This document shows, piece by piece, positions 1 to 6,719 of a DNA stretch of 9,740 nucleotides. The DNA lies in the NCBI GenBank assembly GCA_003222935.1, contig QHXL01000036.1, positions 1-9,740 of the forward strand, read 5' to 3'. Source of the stretch: Acidobacteriota bacterium (GTDB lineage Bacteria; Acidobacteriota; Blastocatellia; Pyrinomonadales; Pyrinomonadaceae). The first letter of the stretch is position 1, and every line of letters begins with the position of its first letter. Below the pieces are notes generated by a model that made no database searches, was not told where the DNA came from, and saw only the letters and a program-made list of their open reading frames with translations. The position numbers and the translations under genes are program-made.

Positions 1-1058
1 TGACCGGGCAGAGCGAGATCTTCAACTACGGCGTTGTGGCAAATCGCCTCCGAACCTCCGGAAGGATTCTCACCGTAAAGTTTTATGTTCTGAACCGTCG
101 TGAAGCTCTCCTGCGTGGTTGCGAGACCGTTGGCCTTTTCAAGCAAACCCATTTCGCGATGCTTTGGCGACATTACCCGGCCAAGAAACGTCAGGTGATC
201 CCGAAACGCAAACACCGATTCTGGTTGGGAGACACGAGCATCGGCGCCAAGTGCCTGCTTGAAGAGCGATTCGGCCATCGGAGTCACATACTCATGCGAG
301 AAGCGAACGTCGGCGACTGCAAACAACGCGTCACCTGGCTTAACGGCTTCGACCCCAATTTTTCCGGCGGTGACAAAAGCGTGCCGGGCAATGATCTTCT
401 CCACGATTGTCATGGGGCGCTTCTCGGTGGTGATTGCCGTTGGTGATACTTGTCCCGAGAGCCGGGCTTTGTTGTAGTTGAACAGACCGCCGTAAGCCAC
501 GATGTCTTGTGAAATTGGGTCGAGACCTTTCGTGAACTCTGAAAGTGCGATCTCCTCACCGCCGCGGATGCGATCGATCAAACCGAAATCAGTCGAAGTT
601 AACAGACCGATGTTCTGTGAGTTTTGACCGTAGATCTTTTCAATACTCTGAGCGATTACCAACTTTACGCCGGCCGCCGTCTCAGCGTATGGAGCGGTCT
701 CGCGAGAAGAGCCGCAGCCTTTTGACAGGCCCGAAACCACGACAGCAAAGTTACCGGTCTTCACTTCATCTTTTTGAACGGCAGCTTCGCGCATACCGAC
801 GTAGACGTACTGGCCCAGAGTCTCGTCGTAATAAAAACAGACCCAACCGGGAGTGATTTCGTCAGTTGATATGTTACTCATCAACGGCAAGTCATTGTTT
901 TGAAGGCGTTGAGCAAGTTCGGCTTCAAGTGCAGCCGCCGCAGTCATGTCTGAATTAGCTTCAAGTTGACGGCGGATTAACGTGGTGTCGTCCGTTAGGA
1001 AAAGTATGCGGCCGTTGAATTTGATATGGTCAGGTAGTTTTTGGATGATGTCAGTCAT
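1..1058 (-). CDS. Aconitase/3-isopropylmalate dehydratase family enzyme, swivel domain first (partial, C-terminus beyond window)
   Basis: Reading leftward from ATG at 1058-1056, the frame stays open for 352 codons and leaves the window, so only the N-terminal part is present. Residues 62-69 (NISTDEIT) match the LeuD-type swivel signature (D-x-TD-x-I-x-P). Residues 114-120 (GCGSSRE) match the substrate-binding GSSRE loop of the small subunit. From about residue 216 (MTIVEKIIARHA) the start of a LeuC/aconitase large domain follows, and residues 335-352 (SEAICHNAVVEDLALPG) match the region just before the family's GTDSHT loop. The iron-sulfur cysteines would lie beyond the edge. Family members carry out hydratase/dehydratase isomerisation of hydroxy-acids in the cytosol. 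The substrate (citrate, isopropylmalate or another) cannot be told from this part. The order small-then-large is the reverse of classical aconitase. A weak AAAGAGA precedes the start. The gene is divergent from the one at 1279. Confidence 0.88.
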   Translation of the reverse strand, partial: MTDIIQKLPDHIKFNGRILFLTDDTTLIRRQLEANSDMTAAAALEAELAQRLQNNDLPLMSNISTDEITPGWVCFYYDETLGQYVYVGMREAAVQKDEVKTGNFAVVVSGLSKGCGSSRETAPYAETAAGVKLVIAQSIEKIYGQNSQNIGLLTSTDFGLIDRIRGGEEIALSEFTKGLDPISQDIVAYGGLFNYNKARLSGQVSPTAITTEKRPMTIVEKIIARHAFVTAGKIGVEAVKPGDALFAVADVRFSHEYVTPMAESLFKQALGADARVSQPESVFAFRDHLTFLGRVMSPKHREMGLLEKANGLATTQESFTTVQNIKLYGENPSGGSEAICHNAVVEDLALPG

Positions 1059-1066
1059 TCTCTTTT

Positions 1067-1169
1067 AATGTCCGATAAACTTCAGTTTGTCGCTCGCAGT
1101 CGTAGAAATTTCCTGGCGTTATCAGCGCTCTTTATTTAAGTCGCGACAAACTGAAGTTTATCGGACATT
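1067..1169. repeat. Palindromic element copy 1 (REP/BIME-like), 27-bp perfect arms
   Basis: Left arm 1067-1093 and right arm 1143-1169 are perfect inverted repeats of 27 bp around a 49-bp centre. Each arm contains its own hairpin: CGATAAACTTCAGTTTGTCG (1073-1092) folds as 9 pairs, one of them T-G, with a 2-base loop. The element sits between the two divergent start codons and ends 8 bp before the minus-strand gene's ATG. No target-site duplication is visible at its ends. Confidence 0.93.
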
Positions 1170-1172
1170 TGA

Positions 1173-1178
1173 ATTATA
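1173..1178 (-). promoter_or_regulatory. Possible -10 box for the minus-strand aconitase-family gene
   Basis: On the minus strand this hexamer reads TATAAT, a perfect -10 consensus, just outside the right arm of palindromic element copy 1. No convincing -35 lies 16-18 bp upstream and no extended -10 TG is seen. If used, transcription would start within the element's right arm, giving a leader of roughly 110 nt made almost wholly of the palindrome. This is weak, motif-only evidence. Confidence 0.25.
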
Positions 1179-1278
1179 ACCGTACGTCCATAAAACCTTT
1201 AGCGGGCATTTGAGCGTCTAAGGTCACTAGCCCAAAGTCGGGCAACTCGGGGTAAGATAGAGGCGGAGGAAGTTTGAG

Positions 1279-2238
1279 ATGAAGATGGTCAAAAAACTCG
1301 CGTTGAGTTCACTACTTTTGCTAATGGTCGCTGCGGGAACTGCGTTGAAAGTACAGGCGCAGGAAACAGATGACCCTGTAAAAATCGACATTTACAAGAA
1401 GTTCTACGATAACCGGAATAACAACCAGGCAGTCGCATACGTCGCCGCCCAGGACTATTTAAAGCGGTATGCCAAGGATAAAGACCAGTACGTCGACTAC
1501 TTGCAAAAGTGGATATCGTTTTACGAACGGGACGAGCGCAAGCGTATGCTCCCGGGCCTAATCAACGAAAAGAATTTTGCAGAAGCCTACAAAGTCGGCG
1601 CAAAGATTCTGGCCGACGAGCCTGACTACCTCCGCGCACAAATCGATCTTGGCTATGCAGGTTACCTGTCAGCCTCGTCATCAAATGAGGCCTACAACGC
1701 CGATGCGCTCGGTTACGCTCGCAAGGCGATCCAGGCAATCGAAGGCGGCAAGGTCCCAACGGAGTGGGCGCCATTCAAGGGAAAAGAAGATACCCTCGCT
1801 TACCTGTATTACGCAGTTGGCTTCCTGACATTGAAAACGGCGCCGGAGCAGGCGATCGATTCACTTCTCAAGGCAGCTCAACTTGAAAGCGATATTAAGA
1901 AGACTGCGTCGACCTACTTCTTCCTGGCAGCTGCCTACGAAGCTGGTCCTTACAAGAGACTCTCAGCCGACTTTCAGACTCGCTTCGCCAATAAAGAGGA
2001 AAGCGTAGAAAGCAAAGCGGCTCTCGAAAAGATCAACGTCGTAATAGATCGCATGATCGACGGCTATGCTAGGGCAATAGCAACCGCCGGGAATGATCCA
2101 AAGACTGAAGCGAGTCGTAAGACGTGGATGACGAACCTGACGAGCTATTACAAGTTCCGACACGCAGGCGCGGACACGGGTCTGACTGAGTTTATCGCCT
2201 CGGTATTGAGCAAGCCGTTGCCACCCAAGCCAGTTTAG
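1279..2238 (+). CDS. Exported TPR-like helical repeat protein of unknown function
   Basis: This 319-residue protein begins with a typical signal peptide: KK at 5-6, a hydrophobic core at 8-20, and a likely cut after VQA at 25-27. It is therefore probably periplasmic or surface-located. The mature part looks all-helical with TPR-like stretches. Residues 98-131 resemble one TPR unit (NFAEAYKVGAKIL, then DEPDYLRAQIDLGYAGYL). Residues 171-221 (LAYLYYAVGFLTLKTAPEQA and the following helices) resemble further units. No catalytic motif is visible. The start is well supported by GGAGGA at 1265-1270, 8 bp before the ATG. The C-terminus is proline-rich (PLPPKPV). Its stop codon is followed after 2 bp by a heptamer tandem array. 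Such proteins usually act as scaffolds, but the role here is unknown. Confidence 0.9.
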   Translation: MKMVKKLALSSLLLLMVAAGTALKVQAQETDDPVKIDIYKKFYDNRNNNQAVAYVAAQDYLKRYAKDKDQYVDYLQKWISFYERDERKRMLPGLINEKNFAEAYKVGAKILADEPDYLRAQIDLGYAGYLSASSSNEAYNADALGYARKAIQAIEGGKVPTEWAPFKGKEDTLAYLYYAVGFLTLKTAPEQAIDSLLKAAQLESDIKKTASTYFFLAAAYEAGPYKRLSADFQTRFANKEESVESKAALEKINVVIDRMIDGYARAIATAGNDPKTEASRKTWMTNLTSYYKFRHAGADTGLTEFIASVLSKPLPPKPV

Positions 2239-2240
2239 CT

Positions 2241-2352
2241 GATTGCAGATTGCAGATTGCAGATTGCAGATTGCAGATTGCAGATTGCAGATTGCAGATT
2301 GCAGATTGCAGATTGCCGATTGCAGATTGCAGATTGCAGATTGCAGATTGCA
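2241..2352. repeat. Tandem heptamer array, 16 x GATTGCA
   Basis: There are sixteen back-to-back 7-bp units. All are GATTGCA except unit 11 (2311-2317), which reads GATTGCC, and a decayed seventeenth unit (GATTAGT) follows. The array begins 2 bp after the TAG of the upstream gene. Because 7 is not a multiple of 3 and the unit has no stop in any frame, it creates long false reading frames, including minus-strand ones. The near-perfect copies suggest a recently expanded array that may vary in copy number. Confidence 0.97.
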
Positions 2353-2368
2353 GATTAGTAAATCGATC

Positions 2369-2403
2369 GAAATCTGCAATCTGAAATCTGCAATCTGAAA
2401 TCC
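2369..2403. repeat. Inverted partner of the heptamer array, 14-bp period
   Basis: Two copies of a 14-bp unit, AATCTGCAATCTGA, lie in inverted orientation to the heptamer array, since TGCAATC is the reverse complement of GATTGCA. Only about 16 bp separate the array from this arm. The array end and this segment could fold as a hairpin, placed about 75-110 bp upstream of the small secreted-protein gene. Confidence 0.85.
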
Positions 2404-2479
2404 TCACATTGCGATAGAACTGATCCCGGTTGTACGATTGCGCCGCTCTCTGACCAACCTGAAGGAGTTTTCTTAATCC

Positions 2480-2905
2480 ATGAAATATAAGAACTCTGTG
2501 TTGACCCTTCTGATGCTGCTGTGTGTTTGCGTGCTGGTAAAAGCAACACCGGATCAGCCAAACATGGAATCAGCAAGAACAAACTTGCAGAAGGCCAGGG
2601 CCGAACTTCAAGCTGCCGAAGCCAACAAAGGTGGACATCGTGCAAGGGCCATCGACCTCGTTAACGCTGCCATCGGAGAAGTCAACAAGGGGATCAAGTT
2701 CGCTCGGCGGAACAATCACGCAAAGGTGAATGCTCCCATACCCGATCAACCTCACATGGAAGCAGCTCTCAATCACCTCAAAAATGCGAAATCCGATCTC
2801 GAACGTGCAACTGCCGATAAGGGTGGTTATCGTGCTAACGCAATACGACTGGTCAATCTGGCGATCGATCAAGTCAACGCGGGAATAGCCGCCGGTCGAA
2901 GCTAA
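2480..2905 (+). CDS. Small secreted protein with an internal duplication (two ~52-residue helical units)
   Basis: This 141-residue protein has a signal peptide (charged start, hydrophobic core 7-20, cut near KA at 21-22). The mature part is one unit repeated twice with an offset of 64 residues. Unit 1 (25-76) runs from DQPNMESA to GIKFAR and unit 2 (89-140) from DQPHMEAA to GIAAGR. Both share DQP-x-ME-A, an amphipathic helix, KGG-(H/Y)RA at 50-55 and 114-119, then AI-LVN-AI-x-VN-GI. Each unit looks like a helical hairpin turned at KGG. The repeated conserved DQP(H/N)M, H/Y and R residues suggest a binding role, but no function can be assigned. AAGGAG at 2462-2467 lies 12 bp from the ATG, a long but usable spacing. 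Related repeat loci flank the gene on both sides. Confidence 0.88.
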   Translation: MKYKNSVLTLLMLLCVCVLVKATPDQPNMESARTNLQKARAELQAAEANKGGHRARAIDLVNAAIGEVNKGIKFARRNNHAKVNAPIPDQPHMEAALNHLKNAKSDLERATADKGGYRANAIRLVNLAIDQVNAGIAAGRS

Positions 2906-2916
2906 AACCTGGGAGA

Positions 2917-3026
2917 GGATCTCAGATTTCAGATCTCAGACTTCAGATTCTGCGGCGCATGAATCAACCGAGTTGCAGAGCACCTGGTGAGACTCCAGCT
3001 TAGATCGAATCTGAGATCTGAGATCC
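2917..3026. repeat. Imperfect inverted repeat of the AATCTG/CAGATT type
   Basis: Left arm 2917-2950 holds repeated CAGATTTCAGATCTC-type sequence with a 14-bp period, and right arm 3007-3026 holds the inverted form. Exact 11-bp matches pair 2917-2927 with 3016-3026, and 2930-2940 with 3010-3020. The arms enclose about 56 bp of unrelated sequence. The words resemble those of the 2369-2403 repeat, so two related loci bracket the small secreted-protein gene. The right arm ends 23 bp before the amidohydrolase start. Confidence 0.85.
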
Positions 3027-3049
3027 TTTCTTCCCCTTGAAAGACTCTT

Positions 3050-4420
3050 ATGAAAACAATCTCCCTGGTTAGCTTTTCACTTGCCCTCGTACTAAATGCT
3101 TTCGGACAGCGCGCTTTAAAGGCTGAGGCTCCTCGAGTGTCACCATCTGTCGAATCACTTCTCGCCGACGATATTGAATGGCTACTTGCGACGTACAAGA
3201 TGCTTCACGCCGCGCCGGAACTTTCACACCGTGAAGAGAAGACCGCACAGTTCTTCGCCGGCGAGTTGCGCAAGTTTGGTTACGAAGTCACCGAACGACT
3301 CGGCAAGTATGAGAATCCGGCGTGGAACGGTTACGGCGTTGTCGGAATAATGCGAAATGGCGCAGGGCCGACTGTTCTGATCCGCACTGACCTTGACGCT
3401 CTGCCCGTCGAGGAAAAGACCGGTCTTCCATATGCCAGCAAAGTAAAAACGAGAAACGATGCCGGGGTCGAAGTGGGTGTGATGCACGCGTGCGGACACG
3501 ACATTCACATGACCAGCATGCTGGGCACAGCAAAGATGTTGGCCCAACTGAAGAGTAGTTGGAGTGGAACGCTGATCGTGCTCGGTCAACCAGCCGAAGA
3601 GACGATCGATGGTGCACGCGCTGTCCTGAGAGACGGGCTTTACACAAAGTTTCCCCAACCCGACTTCGCCATTGCCTTGCACGACAACGCTGATCTTGAA
3701 GCCGGCAAGGTTGGCTACATACCCGGGTTTGCCCTGGCGAGTGGCACTGCTGTGGATATCAAGATTCGTGGACTTGGCGGTCACGGCTCCAAACCGGAAG
3801 CGACCAAAGATCCCATCGTACTTGCGGCGCAGGTGGTGATGGCGCTACAGACCATTATTAGTCGTGAGAATTCCCCGCTGGATCCGGCAGTTGTCACGGT
3901 TGGTTCTATCCATGGCGGCACTCGATACAACATCATTCCCGATGAAGTGAATCTACAATTGACCGTGCGCACTTATAAAGAAGAAGTGCGCCAGCGCATC
4001 CTCACGTCTATCGAACGAATAACGAAAGGCACAGCGCTGGCTGCGGGAATTCCGGAGGACCGCGCTCCGATAGTCAAGGTGAGCGAAACGGAAGTGACCG
4101 CAGCGACCTATAACGATCCGAAACTCGTCGAGCGTCTCGATGTCGCTTTCAAGAAGGCGCTGGGTGATGAGAACGTGGTTCCGGTTGCGCCGATTATGGG
4201 GAGCGAAGACTTTGGTTATCTAAGCCTGGACCAGAAGATTCCTTCAGTTGTCTTCTGGTTAGGCGCAGTCGATCCAGTTAAGGTCAAACAGAGTAAAGAG
4301 AACGGCACACGACTGCCCTCCCTTCATTCACCGCTGTTTGAGCCGTTACCCGAACCGACTCTACGCACCGGAGTAAAAGCAATGACCGCCGCCGTCCTGG
4401 AACTAATGCAAAAGAAGTAG
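3050..4420 (+). CDS. Exported M20D-family amidohydrolase (N-acyl amino acid / hippurate hydrolase-like)
   Basis: This 456-residue metallopeptidase-fold enzyme has an N-terminal signal peptide (hydrophobic 4-18, cut near AFG-Q or AEA-P), unlike the usual cytosolic family members of about 400 residues. M20D landmarks occur in order: HAAPELSHREEKT (53-65), RTDLDALPVEE (112-122), HACGHDIHMTSMLG (146-159), GQPAEET..GA (179-189), LHDN (210-213), GGHGSKPE (243-250), MGSEDFG (383-389) and HSP (426-428). Expected metal ligands are C148, H150, E184, H211 and H426, with E183 as general base. All are present, so it is probably active and may hold two metal ions. The family cleaves amide bonds of N-acyl or N-aryl amino acids, and the exact substrate is not readable. 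The RBS is weak (GAAAG). A palindromic element follows the stop by 8 bp. Confidence 0.95.
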   Translation: MKTISLVSFSLALVLNAFGQRALKAEAPRVSPSVESLLADDIEWLLATYKMLHAAPELSHREEKTAQFFAGELRKFGYEVTERLGKYENPAWNGYGVVGIMRNGAGPTVLIRTDLDALPVEEKTGLPYASKVKTRNDAGVEVGVMHACGHDIHMTSMLGTAKMLAQLKSSWSGTLIVLGQPAEETIDGARAVLRDGLYTKFPQPDFAIALHDNADLEAGKVGYIPGFALASGTAVDIKIRGLGGHGSKPEATKDPIVLAAQVVMALQTIISRENSPLDPAVVTVGSIHGGTRYNIIPDEVNLQLTVRTYKEEVRQRILTSIERITKGTALAAGIPEDRAPIVKVSETEVTAATYNDPKLVERLDVAFKKALGDENVVPVAPIMGSEDFGYLSLDQKIPSVVFWLGAVDPVKVKQSKENGTRLPSLHSPLFEPLPEPTLRTGVKAMTAAVLELMQKK

Positions 4421-4428
4421 TGTTCGCA

Positions 4429-4500
4429 AATGTCCGACGAACTTTAGTTTGTCGTTGACCCAGTAGCTAACGATCGACAAACTAAAGTTCGTCGGACATT
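4429..4500. repeat. Palindromic element copy 2 (REP/BIME-like), 26-bp perfect arms
   Basis: Arms 4429-4454 and 4475-4500 are perfectly complementary over 26 bp with a 20-bp centre. The arm hairpin CGACGAACTTTAGTTTGTCG differs from copy 1 at three positions, yet both arms carry the same changes, so complementarity is kept. It lies 8 bp after the amidohydrolase stop. The stem could hinder read-through or protect a 3' end, but no T-tract follows, so I do not call it a terminator. Confidence 0.93.
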
Positions 4501-4525
4501 AAAGCCCGATCTCCCTATTACACGA

Positions 4526-4568
4526 GTCACGACAAGTTGAAGAGGCTCTAAAAAGCATGTCGGACATT
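4526..4568. repeat. Right half of a palindromic element with a ~12-bp insert (copy 2b)
   Basis: GTCACGACAAGTTGAAG (4526-4542) matches the inner half of a family right arm, and AGCATGTCGGACATT (4554-4568) matches its outer half. About 12 bp (AGGCTCTAAAA-like) lie between the two. No matching left arm is adjacent, so this is a solo or orphaned half next to copy 2. It ends 10 bp before the ATG of the DUF1835-type gene and takes the place where a ribosome-binding site would be expected. Confidence 0.7.
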
Positions 4569-4578
4569 TGGAAACATC

Positions 4579-5550
4579 ATGCTTCATATTCTTAATGGTA
4601 GTTCGATAGAGGAGCCACTCAGGGAGTCAGGTGTTCCGGGAAAATTCTTCTCATTTCGGGATGCGTTGATTGCCGGGCCAATAATCGCCGGACTAAACAA
4701 GGAGCAATGGCGCCAACTACGCGTCGAACACCTCGCCAGCAGTTATGGTGTCGAACCAAACACGTGCGACCAGCAGTTGTCGGAGCAGTCCGAGGCGCTC
4801 GAGTCTTACTCGACACATGACGAAGTAGTCTTGTGGTTTGAGCACGACTTGTTCTGCCAGCTTAACCTCCTCTATCTCCTCGACTGGTTTGCTCACGTCG
4901 ACCTTGCACAGACTAAACTTAGTCTCGTGAACATCGGTGAGTTTCCCGGCAAAGAAAACTTTCGCGGACTTGGCGAGCTAAATGAAAAAGAGTTGGCTTC
5001 GTTATTTCCGCAGAGGCAAATGGTGACCGCAACTCAACTTGAACTTGCGAGTGCGGCATGGCGAGCATTCTCTTCACCCGATCCAACTTCGCTCGAGTCA
5101 ATTCTGCAAACGGACACTTCATCATTGCCGTTTCTTAGCACAGCCATGTCTGCACACCTTCGTCGTTTTCCAAACACGGCAAATGGTTTGGGGCAAATTG
5201 AGAACAAGAGTCTTGAACTAGTTGAAAACGGGCGCGAGCTGTTTAGTGATCTGTTTCCAGAGTTTATCGCCACTGAGCCCGTCTATGGTCTAGGTGACTC
5301 GCAGCTGTGGCTGACGCTGGTTAATCTTTCAGAGGGCAATCAACCCTTACTGACGACTCAAAGCGATAACGAACGAGTAAGTCCGACAACAACCTTCAAG
5401 ATAACTGACGCAGGAAAAGCTGTATTGAATGGACGATCAGACTTTGTCCGCCTCAACGGAGTCGATCAATGGCTTGGTGGAGTTCACCTCCAGGGTTCCG
5501 ATCGACTATGGCGTTGGGACAATGAAGTGGGACGTTTGAAATACTGTTGA
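4579..5550 (+). CDS. DUF1835-type protein of unknown function
   Basis: This 323-residue soluble protein has no signal peptide or membrane segment. Its N-terminus (MLHILNGSS at 1-9, then FSFRDALIAGPI at about 24-35) and the segment VVLWFEHDLFCQLNLLYLL (about 83-101) match what I know of the DUF1835 family: a LHI-NG start, a RD-L--GP motif and a WFEHDLFDQL motif. The C-terminal part carries HLRRFPNTANGLGQIE and ends in a W-L-GV-L-G-----WRWD pattern, also usual for the family. The function is unknown. Conserved acidic, His and Asn residues hint at an enzyme or nucleotide-binding fold, but this is conjecture. The start follows the half element directly and lacks a clear Shine-Dalgarno. The next gene begins 22 bp after the stop, so the two are probably co-transcribed. 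Confidence 0.85.
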   Translation: MLHILNGSSIEEPLRESGVPGKFFSFRDALIAGPIIAGLNKEQWRQLRVEHLASSYGVEPNTCDQQLSEQSEALESYSTHDEVVLWFEHDLFCQLNLLYLLDWFAHVDLAQTKLSLVNIGEFPGKENFRGLGELNEKELASLFPQRQMVTATQLELASAAWRAFSSPDPTSLESILQTDTSSLPFLSTAMSAHLRRFPNTANGLGQIENKSLELVENGRELFSDLFPEFIATEPVYGLGDSQLWLTLVNLSEGNQPLLTTQSDNERVSPTTTFKITDAGKAVLNGRSDFVRLNGVDQWLGGVHLQGSDRLWRWDNEVGRLKYC

Positions 5551-5572
5551 TTGTTGATATTGCTATGGTCCA

Positions 5573-6604
5573 ATGAGAGGCAACATACCCATTCCCGAAA
5601 TTCCTCACGGAGAAGATCTCTGGTTGATGTTGCTTGTTACATCAGTCAAATCTCGTCGCACACAACAAGGTCGAGTCTTTTACGATGCGCTTGCGCGTAA
5701 CGCCACGGGTACGATTGCCTTAAAGATCTGGGACGAGGTGCGCGCGACTCAAGGCGAACTCAAGCCCGGCCTGTGGGGCGTCACGGGGAAACTCGAGATG
5801 TTCCAGGACAGGCTGCAGTTTCTCGTCGCTGAGTATCGCCCAATCACCCTCGAACAATACCTGGAACAGCAGCAGGTTGAGCCGCATTTGCCGCGCGCTT
5901 TTACACTCGATATCGAGACGTTGACACTCCCGGAATTTCGCGAGCGAGTAGGCCCGCAACTCGAACGACGTCTACGGCTCGGTAGCATGCGTCTCGACCA
6001 GCAACAACGTTACCTCGAAGATATTGCGGCTGAAGAGGAGCGTTGCTATGAGCTTGGGTCGTTGAGCGCGACCTCGGGGCGCATCCTATCGATCGCAGTG
6101 CATGTCGGGCCCGTTCCGGGTTTAGAGTTTGGCGGGATCGAGCAACGAGAGAGTGAATATGTGTTTGGCATCGATGAAGAAGGTTTCGAGCAGGGCGAGC
6201 GACGGGCGTTAGTCGATTTCCTCGAACTGATGAAGGGCTTTGATTCAGAGTCGGATGAGTTGGTGGGTCACAACATTATTGGCTTTGACCTGCCATACAT
6301 TTTTCAGCGTTGTTTGGTTCACGGAATGCAGGTACGTCCGTTTGTGAATTTAGGTGACTTCAATGTTCGCGGAGTGTTCGACACAATGCATCGCTGGTGG
6401 CTGGGCGCAAAACGCAATGTGAGTCTCGACGATCTTGCCTGGGCGCTGGGAATTGAGTCGAGCAAGACTGCTGAAGTTGAAGGTAGCAAGGTTTTTGATC
6501 TGTATCAGGCAAACAAACTGGAAGTAATCCGCGAATACAATCTGAACGACGTAAGACTCACGCGCAAGATTTATGAACGAATCGTCGCAAGCTTTGGTCG
6601 CTGA
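5573..6604 (+). CDS. OB-fold plus PolB-like (DEDDy) 3'-5' exonuclease
   Basis: This is a 343-residue cytosolic protein. Residues 14-90 look like a small beta-rich nucleic-acid-binding OB-fold: LWLMLLVTSVKSRRTQQG, IALKIWDEV, LWGVTGKLEMFQDRLQFLV. From 108 on it is an RNase H-fold exonuclease. Exo I is FTLDIET with D113 and E115, Exo II is GHNIIGFDLPYIF with D239, and Exo III is EYNLNDVRLT with Y322 and D326. That is the complete DEDDy set. VFDTMHRWW (268-276) and SLDDLAWALGI (284-294) are typical of the predicted PolB-like exonucleases (DNA_pol_B_exo2 family). A charged stretch at 120-160 separates Exo I from the rest. It should trim 3' ends of DNA (or RNA) with metal ions. No strong RBS is seen, and with 22 bp from the upstream stop, translation may be coupled. 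The A of the stop codon is the first base of a palindromic element. Confidence 0.88.
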   Translation: MRGNIPIPEIPHGEDLWLMLLVTSVKSRRTQQGRVFYDALARNATGTIALKIWDEVRATQGELKPGLWGVTGKLEMFQDRLQFLVAEYRPITLEQYLEQQQVEPHLPRAFTLDIETLTLPEFRERVGPQLERRLRLGSMRLDQQQRYLEDIAAEEERCYELGSLSATSGRILSIAVHVGPVPGLEFGGIEQRESEYVFGIDEEGFEQGERRALVDFLELMKGFDSESDELVGHNIIGFDLPYIFQRCLVHGMQVRPFVNLGDFNVRGVFDTMHRWWLGAKRNVSLDDLAWALGIESSKTAEVEGSKVFDLYQANKLEVIREYNLNDVRLTRKIYERIVASFGR

Positions 6605-6697
6605 ATGTCCGATAAGCTTTAGCTTGTCGTGACTCTAGTTAGAAGCCCCAAGGTGTCTTAAGCGATAGTCACGACAAGCTAAAGCATATCGGACATT
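6604..6697. repeat. Palindromic element copy 3 (REP/BIME-like), 31-bp arms
   Basis: Arms 6604-6634 and 6667-6697 are complementary over 31 bp with one mismatch, around a 32-bp centre. The arm hairpin is CGATAAGCTTTAGCTTGTCG, with a compensated A-T to G-C change relative to copy 1. The arms extend further inward (GTGACT/AGTCAC) than in copies 1 and 2. The element begins on the last base of the exonuclease TGA and ends 22 bp before the rmuC start, filling nearly the whole gap. Confidence 0.93.
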
Positions 6698-6719
6698 ACG
6701 TCATGTTAGAATCGCCTCC

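Noticed and set aside
36..856. Plus-strand open frames across the first kilobase
   Set aside because: They lie antisense to a long minus-strand frame with clear aconitase-family motifs and have no recognisable product.
2241..2352. CRISPR array
   Set aside because: The units are 7 bp, contiguous and without spacers, and no cas genes are present.
1963..2407. Minus-strand open frames with repeated CNLQSAI peptide
   Set aside because: They arise only because the GATTGCA heptamer has no stop in any frame. The remainder is antisense to the TPR-like gene or to the flank, and there is no start signal.
3224..3784. Long minus-strand frame inside the amidohydrolase gene
   Set aside because: It is antisense to a gene with the complete M20D motif set, and the translated protein looks unlike any family.
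4429..4500. Rho-independent terminator after the amidohydrolase gene
   Set aside because: The stem is strong but is not followed by a T-tract, and its sequence belongs to the dispersed repeat family, which also lies upstream of genes and in coding sequence.
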